Origin: an uncultured Blautia sp.
GTDB taxonomy: Bacteria > Bacillota > Clostridia > Lachnospirales > Lachnospiraceae
Assembly (NCBI GenBank): GCA_900539525.1
Contig: UQCM01000055.1
Coordinates: 1-17,588 of the forward strand
Reading direction: 5' to 3'
Length of the DNA stretch: 17,588 nucleotides
How positions within the stretch are numbered: the stretch's first letter is position 1; each line of letters opens with the position of its first letter. Both the position numbers and the translations under genes were made by a program. Of the stretch, positions 1 through 5,817 are shown one piece after another. The notes below the pieces were generated by a model. The model was not told the origin of the DNA, searched no databases, and was given only the letters and a program-made list of their open reading frames with translations.

Positions 1-82
1 ATCTGAGACATTTTCATATGTGGTATACTAGGACATTATCATAAATGGCTTATACTCCTGTGTCGGCTTTTGCAAAAAGTCA

Positions 83-110
83 TTGTAATTTTTCGAAAAA
101 CAGATATAAT
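83..110 (+). promoter_or_regulatory. Probable sigma-A promoter of the alpha/beta hydrolase gene
   Basis: A -35-like TTGTAA (83-88) and a perfect TATAAT (105-110) are separated by 16 bp. They lie 44 bp upstream of the hydrolase start codon at 155, which has an AGGAG ribosome binding site at about 143-147. The rest of positions 1-82 is AT-rich, with no recognisable gene or structure. Confidence 0.55.
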
Positions 111-154
111 GGATGTGACCTTATACGATTACAAATACCATTAGGAGAAAACTT

Positions 155-877
155 ATGATTGAACCGAGGCAGCATGGATACTTCAAAATACATAATGCGA
201 ATATTTATTTCAGAATTTATGGAGCAGGTGAAAAAACTCTTTTCTTTTTACATGGAAATGGTGAAGACTGGACCTGTTTCACAAAACAGATCGAATACTT
301 TGCAGGAGATTTTAAAATAGTGACTATGGACAGCCGCGGACATGGGCATTCAGGAACCAGTGAAAAACCGCTGACAATCAAACAGATTGCACAGGATGCG
401 GCAGTATTGATTAAAAAACTTCATCTTGAAAATGTCATTCTGGTAGGATTCAGTGATGGAGCAAATATTGTTCTGGAAATGGCATTAAACAGTACCGTAT
501 CCTATGAAAAGCTCATTCTGGGAGGTGGAAATCTAAACCCAAAAGGTGTAAAGATGCGGTATCAGCTTCCCATTATCCTGCACCATCTGTTTTGTGAAAT
601 CTCAGCGCGTTTTTATCCGAAGCTGCAATTAAAAGCGGATATCAGCGGTCTGATGACCCATGAACCCAATATCCCGCCTGAACGGCTTCGTAAAATAACA
701 GCTCCTGTTCTTGTTATGGCAGGAGAACACGATATGATCAAGGATGGGCATACAAGGTTGATTGCTGCATCTTTGCCGGACAGTACAATGGCAATCATTC
801 CCGGAGCCAGTCATTTTATCTTTGATAAATGGGCAGATCAGACAAATCGTGTTATAAAGAATTTCCTGTCAGAATAA
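155..877 (+). CDS. Alpha/beta-hydrolase fold protein (240 aa)
   Basis: This is a single-domain alpha/beta hydrolase of normal family length. The oxyanion-hole motif FLHGNG is near residues 31-36. The nucleophile elbow GFSDG places Ser at 100, the acid is probably Asp193 in AGEHD, and the catalytic His is H220 in GASHF, so the triad is complete and in the expected order. There is no signal peptide or membrane segment, so it is probably cytoplasmic. The substrate cannot be read from sequence; relatives include esterases, lipases and C-C bond hydrolases. The ATG at 155 follows AGGAG at a good distance. The gene appears monocistronic: it has its own promoter candidate, and the next gene is a tRNA on the opposite strand. 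Confidence 0.9.
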   Translation: MIEPRQHGYFKIHNANIYFRIYGAGEKTLFFLHGNGEDWTCFTKQIEYFAGDFKIVTMDSRGHGHSGTSEKPLTIKQIAQDAAVLIKKLHLENVILVGFSDGANIVLEMALNSTVSYEKLILGGGNLNPKGVKMRYQLPIILHHLFCEISARFYPKLQLKADISGLMTHEPNIPPERLRKITAPVLVMAGEHDMIKDGHTRLIAASLPDSTMAIIPGASHFIFDKWADQTNRVIKNFLSE

Positions 878-915
878 CAGTGCATACTTCCTTTTACAAT
901 CCTTTTTACTATAAG

Positions 916-955
916 AAAAAAACGGAGGACCGCTGTGTAAAAATCAGCGATCCTC
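916..955 (-). terminator. Rho-independent terminator of tRNA-Pro
   Basis: Read on the minus strand, GAGGA-T-CGCTG pairs with CAGCG-G-TCCTC (925-935 against 945-955, with one G-T wobble) around a short A/T-rich loop. A run of seven T follows (plus-strand A run 916-922). It starts 8 nt beyond the tRNA 3' end. The convergent hydrolase gene ends at 877, so the hairpin may also stop its transcript, though the plus-strand T tract is poor. Confidence 0.8.
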
Positions 956-962
956 ATAAAAA

Positions 963-1036
963 TCGGAGTGACAAGATTTGAACTTGCGACCTCTCGGCCC
1001 CCAGCCGAGCGCGCTACCAAGCTACGCCACACTCCG
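963..1036 (-). tRNA. tRNA-Pro (anticodon GGG)
   Basis: The minus strand folds into a full cloverleaf. The acceptor stem is CGGAGTG/CACTCCG, the D arm contains TTGGTAGCGC, and the anticodon stem CTCGG/CCGAG encloses the loop CTGGGGG, giving anticodon GGG. The T arm contains the TTCAAAT loop. The C1-G72 acceptor pair and discriminator A (complement of 963) are typical of bacterial tRNA-Pro. The 3' CCA is not encoded and must be added by the CCA-adding enzyme. The gene stands alone, with its own promoter (1046-1074) and terminator (916-955). Confidence 0.95.
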
Positions 1037-1045
1037 ATAGTAGAT

Positions 1046-1074
1046 ATTATAACAAAAGCTATGAAAAATAGCAA
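1046..1074 (-). promoter_or_regulatory. Promoter of tRNA-Pro
   Basis: On the minus strand TTGCTA (1074-1069), a 17-bp spacer and a perfect TATAAT (1051-1046) lie immediately upstream. The -10 box ends 9 bp before the mature tRNA 5' end at 1036, so only a very short 5' trailer would need RNase P removal. The boundary of the 1092-1248 repeat is 18 bp upstream of the -35 box. Confidence 0.75.
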
Positions 1075-1091
1075 GAACAAATTCAAAATTA

Positions 1092-1248
1092 TTGTAACTA
1101 TTCAGAGTGCATTCGCAAAATCGCCTCTGCGAGGCCCTCCTTTTGCTCATGTAGGGCTCTCTCCCTATAGATTTATAAAATTTGCCTCTGGTGAGCAAGC
1201 TCCCTAAGACAAATATTTATAAACCTGCATGACTCTGAACAGTTACAA
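1092..1248. repeat. Complete 157-bp inverted-repeat (MITE-like) element, copy A
   Basis: Terminal inverted repeats of 17 bp with one mismatch bound the element: TTGTAACTATTCAGAGT at 1092-1108 against ACTCTGAACAGTTACAA at 1232-1248. The inside is strongly structured. There is a hairpin GCCTC-TGC-GAGGC (1123-1135), a hairpin TAGGG/CCCTA (1152-1167), and a longer-range pair TTGCTCA (1143-1149) with TGAGCAA (1192-1198). The interior also looks internally duplicated: a block beginning AAAAT-(C/TT)-GCCTCTG and ending with CTCCCTA and ATTTATAAA occurs twice. No transposase-like reading frame fits. A 7-bp AAATTAT occurs at both flanks (1086-1092 and 1247-1253) and might be a target duplication, but it overlaps the repeat ends and is weak evidence. 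The left 51 bp recur at 17538-17588 with three differences. Confidence 0.75.
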
Positions 1249-1296
1249 ATTATATTGATTCTGTGTTTCTGGGTTGCTATTCACTTCACCATTAAT

Positions 1297-1341
1297 TCTC
1301 TTTGAAAGCCGGTCTCCCTCAAAGAGAGAAAAACCGGCTTT
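1297..1341 (-). terminator. Interleaved inverted repeats, probable terminator of the leuCD operon
   Basis: AAAGCCGGT (1305-1313) pairs with ACCGGCTTT (1333-1341). TCTCTTTGA (1297-1305) pairs with TCAAAGAGA (1319-1327). The two pairs interleave, so both together would be pseudoknotted and otherwise they are alternative folds. The position, 25 nt beyond the stop codon of the acidic protein gene, suits transcript termination. However, on the minus strand the GC stem is followed by CAAAGAG rather than a T run, so classical Rho-independent termination is not assured. Between this and the repeat ending at 1248 nothing else is recognisable. Confidence 0.5.
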
Positions 1342-1366
1342 TATTATAATTTCTCATATAAGTCTT

Positions 1367-1693
1367 TTACTTGAATCTTAAGATCCCATTTTTCTCCGGA
1401 TCATCTAAAATCCGGTCGAGCATTGCATCAAAATCGTCATCCTCATATTCATCATCATCGTCGTCATCATCATACTCATATTCCATTTCACAGAATTCAT
1501 AGGCTGTTACATCTGCCCTGTCTGTTTCGTAAAGCTCACGAACGATCTTTTCTGCCTCTTTCATGGATGCCTTCACTGAGATATCCTCTTCCGGACCACA
1601 CAGCTGAAGTACTTCTTCTTCATTATCATAGGTTGCCTGAGATACTTCCATTACTGAAAGGTTATCCATTTCATCTTTATACAATACCTTCAT
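1367..1693 (-). CDS. Small, very acidic hypothetical protein in the leucine operon (108 aa)
   Basis: I do not recognise a named family. The first 60 or so residues look folded (alternating hydrophobics, MKVLYKDEMDNLSVMEVSQA at the start). Residues 72-90 are almost entirely Asp, Glu and Tyr, including seven consecutive Asp at 75-81, and a short hydrophobic C-terminus follows (MLDRIL, GILRFK). It has no membrane segment or signal peptide. The ATG at 1693 is preceded by a strong GGAGGT in a 16-nt gap after the leuD stop, so it is almost certainly translated from the leuCD mRNA. It may be a metal- or protein-binding accessory protein, but this is speculation. The Asp run is encoded by a GAT/GAC triplet tract (about 1440-1480 on the plus strand), which could vary in length by in-frame slippage. 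Confidence 0.75.
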   Translation of the reverse strand: MKVLYKDEMDNLSVMEVSQATYDNEEEVLQLCGPEEDISVKASMKEAEKIVRELYETDRADVTAYEFCEMEYEYDDDDDDDEYEDDDFDAMLDRILDDPEKNGILRFK

Positions 1694-1709
1694 TCCTTAC
1701 CTCCTGCTA

Positions 1710-2195
1710 TTACTTGTTGTTGATGTAGTTGATCAAACCCTCGGCCTTAATGATTTTCTGCATAAATTCCGGGAATGCCTGGCCTTTAAATTCGGTCCCC
1801 TGAGTCTTATTATAAATCATTCCACTGTCAAAGTCTACTTCCACTTCATCTCCCGCTGCAATTCCTTTCGAAGCCTCCGGACATTCAATGATAGGCAGAC
1901 CGATATTAATCGCATTTCTATAAAAAATCCTTGCAAAGGTTTCAGCAATCACACAACTCACCCCTGCGGCCTTGATTGCGATCGGGGCATGCTCTCTGGA
2001 TGAGCCGCAGCCAAAGTTTTTATCAGCTACAATAATATCCCCTTTCTTCACTTTATTCACAAAATCCTTATCAATGTCCTCCATGCAATGAGTCGCCAGC
2101 TCTGCCGGATCTGACGAATTCAGATATCTTGCCGGAATAATTACATCTGTATCTACATTGTCACCATATTTAAATACGCGTCCGCTTGCTTTCAT
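1710..2195 (-). CDS. leuD: 3-isopropylmalate dehydratase small subunit
   Basis: LeuD carries the swivel domain of isopropylmalate isomerase. With LeuC it converts 2-isopropylmalate to 3-isopropylmalate in leucine synthesis, in the cytoplasm. The 161-aa length matches the short LeuD type. Hallmarks are DTDVIIPARYL near residues 15-25 and NFGCGSSREHAP at 60-71, which contacts substrate. A GTG at 2201 lies in frame but only 2 nt from the AGGAGG. The ATG at 2195 is 8 nt from it and is chosen as the start. The leuC stop codon lies 12 nt upstream, so the two subunits are translated from one mRNA. The closest paralogue would be the homoaconitase small subunit. The adjacent LeuC and the amino-acid biosynthesis context favour leucine synthesis. 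Confidence 0.93.
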   Translation of the reverse strand: MKASGRVFKYGDNVDTDVIIPARYLNSSDPAELATHCMEDIDKDFVNKVKKGDIIVADKNFGCGSSREHAPIAIKAAGVSCVIAETFARIFYRNAINIGLPIIECPEASKGIAAGDEVEVDFDSGMIYNKTQGTEFKGQAFPEFMQKIIKAEGLINYINNK

Positions 2196-2207
2196 TTTCA
2201 CATCCTC

Positions 2208-3479
2208 CTATAATCCCAGTTCTGCAGGTACCGAAATCTTACCTGTTACCGCACTAGCTGCTGCCACAGCCGGACTGGCCAGGTAAATCTCTGAATCCAC
2301 ATGTCCCATACGTCCCACAAAGTTACGGTTTGTAGTGGATATGCAGCGCTCACCTGCCGCCAGAATTCCCATATAGCCTCCCAGGCATGGACCACAGGTT
2401 GGCGTGCTGACCACGGCTCCGGCTTCAATAAAGATCTTCACAAGACCTTCCTCAATCGCCTGCAGATAGATTTTCTGAGTTGCAGGAATTACAATACAGC
2501 GCACACCCTTTTTCACATGACGTCCTTTCAAAATCTCTGCAGCACAGCGCAGATCATCGATACGTCCATTCGTACAGGATCCGATCACTGCCTGGTCAAT
2601 CACTACGTCCTCTTTGATCTCACTCATCGTTCTGGTATTTTCCGGTAAATGCGGGAATGCAATCGTTGGCTCCAGTTCACTTAAATCAATCGTATACTCT
2701 TCCTCATAAACAGCATCCTCATCAGGCTCATATACCTTATAGGGTCTCTTTGAATGCTCCTTCATATACTGAACCGTCTGATCATCCACCTGGAAAATTC
2801 CGTTCTTTCCACCCGCTTCAATCGCCATATTTGCAATCGTAAACCGGTCATCCATCGTAAGGTTCTTAACTCCCTCTCCAACAAATTCCATTGATTTATA
2901 AAGAGCACCATCCACACCGATCATACCGATAATATGTAAGATAACATCCTTACCACTCACCCATTTTGATGGCTTCCCGATCAGATTAAATTTTATCGCA
3001 GGCGGCACTTTGAACCAGGCCTTCCCAGTCACCATACCTGCTGCCATATCCGTACTTCCCACTCCTGTGGAAAATGCGCCCAGTGCTCCATAAGTACAGG
3101 TATGTGAATCTGCGCCTATGATCACATCACCTGCCACCGTCAGACCTTTTTCCGGAAGCAGAGCATGTTCGATTCCCATCTCTCCTACATCAAAATAATT
3201 TGTAATATCATGTTTACATGCAAACTCTCTCACACATTTACAGTGCTCCGCTGATTTAATATCCTTATTCGGTATAAAATGATCCATAACAAGTGCGATC
3301 TTATCCTGGTCAAATACTGTTTTCTTGTCCATCTTATCCATTTCATGGATAGCAACCGGTGATGTAATATCATTTCCCAACACCAGATCAAGATCTGCTT
3401 CTATCAGCTGTCCTGCCTCAACATACGGAAGTCCGGCATGGGCTGCAAGGATTTTCTGTGTCATTGTCATTCCCTTCAT
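2208..3479 (-). CDS. leuC: 3-isopropylmalate dehydratase large subunit
   Basis: This is the aconitase-family large subunit carrying the [4Fe-4S] cluster used for dehydration and rehydration of isopropylmalate. At 423 aa it belongs to the shorter LeuC2 (homoaconitase-like) type rather than the roughly 465-aa enterobacterial type. Cluster ligands are visible at Cys302 (GSCTNGR), Cys362 and Cys365 (TCGPC). The ADSHT motif (residues 123-127) and AFSTGVGSTD also fit. The ATG at 3479 follows AGGAGG with about 9 nt spacing. A downstream in-frame ATG (MTMTQK) is possible but lacks as good a site. It is the first gene of leuC-leuD-acidic ORF and is divergent from a LysR-type regulator, which probably controls it. 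Confidence 0.94.
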   Translation of the reverse strand: MKGMTMTQKILAAHAGLPYVEAGQLIEADLDLVLGNDITSPVAIHEMDKMDKKTVFDQDKIALVMDHFIPNKDIKSAEHCKCVREFACKHDITNYFDVGEMGIEHALLPEKGLTVAGDVIIGADSHTCTYGALGAFSTGVGSTDMAAGMVTGKAWFKVPPAIKFNLIGKPSKWVSGKDVILHIIGMIGVDGALYKSMEFVGEGVKNLTMDDRFTIANMAIEAGGKNGIFQVDDQTVQYMKEHSKRPYKVYEPDEDAVYEEEYTIDLSELEPTIAFPHLPENTRTMSEIKEDVVIDQAVIGSCTNGRIDDLRCAAEILKGRHVKKGVRCIVIPATQKIYLQAIEEGLVKIFIEAGAVVSTPTCGPCLGGYMGILAAGERCISTTNRNFVGRMGHVDSEIYLASPAVAAASAVTGKISVPAELGL

Positions 3480-3536
3480 ATTCTGTTCCCTCCTGAACTT
3501 TCAGCTATTTCATTACTGTTTTATAGAGCTGTAGAC

Positions 3537-3571
3537 ATTGTACCATAAAATGTATTATAATAGAAATACAT
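3537..3571 (-). promoter_or_regulatory. leuC promoter with candidate LysR-type operator
   Basis: On the minus strand a -10-like TACAAT (3542-3537) stands about 58 bp upstream of the leuC start. The hexamer 17 bp above it, TTCTAT, is a poor -35, as expected for an activator-dependent promoter. A 7-bp perfect inverted repeat, ATGTATT (3550-3556) and AATACAT (3565-3571) with an 8-bp centre, overlaps that -35. Size and position suit a LysR-type activation site next to the divergent regulator. No binding data can be read from sequence, so this is inference. Confidence 0.5.
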
Positions 3572-3596
3572 ATTACGAATATTTATTATAACTGAT

Positions 3597-3780
3597 TTCA
3601 ATGATGCCAGGGTCAAAAGGTCATGATTTCCATGCTTGCATGAAAAATCATGACTTGGGGACTCGCTAAACATGAGAAAGTAACCATTTTTCGAAGAAAA
3701 ATGAGCAGATTTCGAATGTTTTTCGGATTTTAGGAACGCGAAGCACGTGGAAACCTACGACAGGCTTATTTGTCGGGAAA
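3597..3780. repeat. Structured intergenic block with a nested 35-bp palindrome
   Basis: The core is GTCATGATTT (3620-3629) pairing with AAATCATGAC (3645-3654), and inside it CATGC-TT-GCATG (3631-3642). Together they form one long, nearly perfect hairpin or cruciform. A second stem, CATTTTTC/GAAAAATG, lies near 3685-3702, and CGACA/TGTCG (about 3758-3777) lies just upstream of the LysR ribosome binding site. Base composition is higher in GC than the AT-rich promoter region beside it. There is no U tract, so it is not an ordinary terminator. It resembles the dispersed palindromic repeats common between genes in Clostridia, but only one copy occurs in this window. Exact limits are uncertain. Confidence 0.45.
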
Positions 3781-3803
3781 CTCATTTTATAGAAGGAGAA
3801 TCT

Positions 3804-4733
3804 ATGGAACAGCACTTATCTCAATACAAAATATTTTATACAGTAGCACAGGAGGGCAATATTTCCAGAGCCGCCTCCTGCCTGTATATCAGCCAGCCGG
3901 CAATCAGTAAAGCCATACAGAAGCTTGAAGCCTCACTTGGTGTCACTCTGTTTTTCCGAAACTCCAGAGGTGTTCAGCTCACAGAGGAGGGGCAGCTTCT
4001 CTATCATTATGTAAAGGCAGCTTTCGATTCACTGGATGCAGGAGAAGAACAGATCCGTCACATGTCAGAGCCTGGTATGGGACGACTTCGAATCGGGGTC
4101 AGCACAACACTATGTAAATATGTACTTCTCCCTTATCTGCAAAGATTCATACAACAATTTCCAAATATCCGGATTTCCATCCAGTGTCAGTCTTCCAATC
4201 ATACGATTCAGCTTTTGCAGGATCGTGAGATAGACATCGGACTCATCGGCAAACCTGCCTCTGTAAAAAATCTCTGTTTCTATCCGCTTGGAGAAATTGA
4301 AGATATTTTTGCTGCTTCCGGAAGCTACCTGAAAAATCATTCTCTCCTCATGGATGAGATTGCAGATGCTTCCATCCCAAATCCTGCATCTGTTTTTCAT
4401 TCTTCCACATTGATGCTGCTAGATAAAGAAAACATGACACGTCAGTATATTGATGACTATTTTAAGGAGCAGAAAATAGAACCGGGAAACCTGCTGGAGA
4501 TCAGTACCATGGATCTGCTGATTGAATTTGCAAAAATAGGTCTGGGAGTTGCCTGTGTCATTCGCCAGTTTGTTCAAAAAGAACTGGAAGACGGAACACT
4601 ATTGGAGATCCCTCTGCAGATTCCTATTCATAAGCGCGAAATCGGTTTTGCCTGTCGGGAATCCTGTCATCGAAGTCATGCCTTAAACGCATTTATAGAC
4701 TTTTCTTTTTCAGTTAAAGACAGTATACTGTAG
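3804..4733 (+). CDS. LysR-family transcriptional regulator, probable leuCD regulator
   Basis: The 309-aa protein has the standard LysR layout. A winged helix-turn-helix occupies roughly residues 1-60 (GNISRAASCLYISQPAISKA is the recognition region), followed by a linker helix and a two-lobed effector domain from about residue 93 (GRLRIGVSTTLCKYVLLPYL). The reading frame is open further upstream to 3747. The ATG at 3804 is preferred because AGAAGGAGA stands just before it and the HTH then begins at the usual distance. It is transcribed away from leuC with about 320 bp between starts, a classic arrangement for a LysR activator and its target. The effector is unknown; an isopropylmalate-type intermediate would be a reasonable guess, by analogy with LeuO/IlvY-like systems. 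Confidence 0.9.
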   Translation: MEQHLSQYKIFYTVAQEGNISRAASCLYISQPAISKAIQKLEASLGVTLFFRNSRGVQLTEEGQLLYHYVKAAFDSLDAGEEQIRHMSEPGMGRLRIGVSTTLCKYVLLPYLQRFIQQFPNIRISIQCQSSNHTIQLLQDREIDIGLIGKPASVKNLCFYPLGEIEDIFAASGSYLKNHSLLMDEIADASIPNPASVFHSSTLMLLDKENMTRQYIDDYFKEQKIEPGNLLEISTMDLLIEFAKIGLGVACVIRQFVQKELEDGTLLEIPLQIPIHKREIGFACRESCHRSHALNAFIDFSFSVKDSIL

Positions 4734-4759
4734 CTGAAAAGGAAAGTCCTGTAAAGCAG

Positions 4760-4786
4760 TTTTGCGAATGGGGCTTGAACAGTTAC
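4760..4786 (-). repeat. Half-element of the GTAACTRTTCAG repeat family
   Basis: Read on the minus strand this is GTAACTGTTCA, AGCC, then CCATTCGCAAAA, aligning with the left ends of the copies at 1094 and 17538 (GTAACTATTCA, GAGT, SCATTCGCAAAA). No partner terminus or internal hairpin is visible nearby, so it is a solo end or a decayed copy. Its outer edge is 26 nt upstream of the serine hydrolase start codon and 14 nt upstream of its ribosome binding site. No convincing promoter was identified in 4734-4812. Confidence 0.6.
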
Positions 4787-4812
4787 TGCATATTGTAAAA
4801 AGAGGTGATTGA

Positions 4813-5658
4813 ATGAGAGAAAAAAGAAAACGTATTCTGATCTGTCTTCTGGCACTGATTCTGGCCTCGGTACTCCCTCTGCCTGTTTCCGCTGCCAAAA
4901 AAGCAAAAACAGAGCGAAAAATGGAGCGACTGGAAAAGCAGATTAAAAGCTACATAAAAAACACCTGCCCTGCTTCTGCCAATGGAAAATCATCTTCCAC
5001 GGCCTGGTCTGTTTACGTAAAGGATTTAAAGACAAAAAAGAGCTTTACCATTAACAAAAATGCCTTCTTTTCTGCCAGCACCATCAAGCTCTATGCCATG
5101 GCGACCGTATATGATCAGGCAAAAAAGGGAAAGCTGACATTGAATACTTCCATAGAATCTCAGATTCGAAGCATGATTACCGTCAGTAGCAATGATGCTT
5201 TTAACACACTGGTCTATGGCTATCTCGGCACTGGTACAATCAATAAATTCTGCAAAAAAAATGGATTTAACAAGACCTCACAATACACACGATGCGGCAA
5301 TGGAGGTTCTGCCGAAGCTGCCGGACTTGGAAAGGCAAATATGACAAGTGCTGCAGATTGTGGAAAACTGCTCGAAAAGCTTTACCGTGGAAAGCTGGTA
5401 TCAAAAACAGCTTCCGCAAAAATGCTCTCCTATCTAAAATCCCAGACGATACGAACCAAGATACCGCAAGGTGTTCCATACGGTATCCTGACTGCAAATA
5501 AAACCGGCGAGAGCGGTTCCATTGAAAATGATACTGCCATTATTTACGGAAAAAAGACCCATTATATCATCTGTGTATTCAGTAACACAAATAATCCTGC
5601 ACGTGCACGAAGCTGCATCCAGCAGATATCACGTATTGTATACAATGCATTGAACTGA
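4813..5658 (+). CDS. Secreted class A beta-lactamase-fold serine hydrolase (281 aa)
   Basis: A basic start followed by a hydrophobic stretch (residues 8-25) and a cleavage-like site VSAAKK near 25-30 predict export. The three active-site boxes of the penicillin-interacting serine hydrolase fold are in order: S89-T-I-K92 (SxxK), S125-S-N127 (SxN) and K230-T-G232 (KTG). The omega-loop Glu-x-x-Leu-Asn motif that class A beta-lactamases use for deacylation is not recognisable between residues 150 and 175. A penicillin-binding, peptidoglycan-related or other hydrolase role is therefore likelier than drug resistance. The ATG at 4813 follows AGAGGTG. The gene faces away from the LysR gene by 79 bp and converges on ilvC. 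Confidence is high for the fold and low for the substrate. Confidence 0.88.
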   Translation: MREKRKRILICLLALILASVLPLPVSAAKKAKTERKMERLEKQIKSYIKNTCPASANGKSSSTAWSVYVKDLKTKKSFTINKNAFFSASTIKLYAMATVYDQAKKGKLTLNTSIESQIRSMITVSSNDAFNTLVYGYLGTGTINKFCKKNGFNKTSQYTRCGNGGSAEAAGLGKANMTSAADCGKLLEKLYRGKLVSKTASAKMLSYLKSQTIRTKIPQGVPYGILTANKTGESGSIENDTAIIYGKKTHYIICVFSNTNNPARARSCIQQISRIVYNALN

Positions 5659-5762
5659 CATTCGAATAAGGCGGTAATTCCCCCTGCGCTCCCCATCTCC
5701 TCACAGATGAGGGAATGGCATCTCAGTGCATCAGATACTGTCACGCTGCTGACATCTCCCAG

Positions 5763-5799
5763 AATAAAACCCCCGGTCATCTAAAAAATGACCGGGGGT
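5763..5799 (-). terminator. Strong terminator of the ilvN-ilvC operon
   Basis: ACCCCCGGTCAT (5769-5780) pairs perfectly over 12 bp with ATGACCGGGGGT (5788-5799) around a 7-nt loop. On the minus strand TTTTATT follows. It lies 18 bp beyond the ilvC stop codon. On the plus strand ATTCTGTTTTG follows, so it may also terminate the serine hydrolase transcript. The remaining spacer, 5659-5762, holds no recognisable gene. Confidence 0.9.
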
Positions 5800-5817
5800 A
5801 TTCTGTTTTGTGTCCGA

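Noticed and set aside
838..1086. Open frame on the minus strand through tRNA-Pro, and another at 968-1207 on the plus strand
   Set aside because: Both run across a clear tRNA gene and the repeat element; they lack ribosome binding sites and plausible protein character.
1436..1480. GAT/GAC triplet tract considered as a CRISPR-like or phase-variable repeat
   Set aside because: It is in-frame triplet repetition encoding Asp; there are no spacers, and slippage by triplets would not switch the gene off.
1423..1728. His-rich plus-strand frame opposite the acidic protein gene
   Set aside because: The His run is only the complement of the Asp codons; the minus-strand frame has the ribosome binding site and operon position.
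3747..3803. Upstream extension of the LysR protein by 19 residues
   Set aside because: It would fall in the palindromic intergenic block; the ATG at 3804 has a good ribosome binding site and gives the usual N-terminus.
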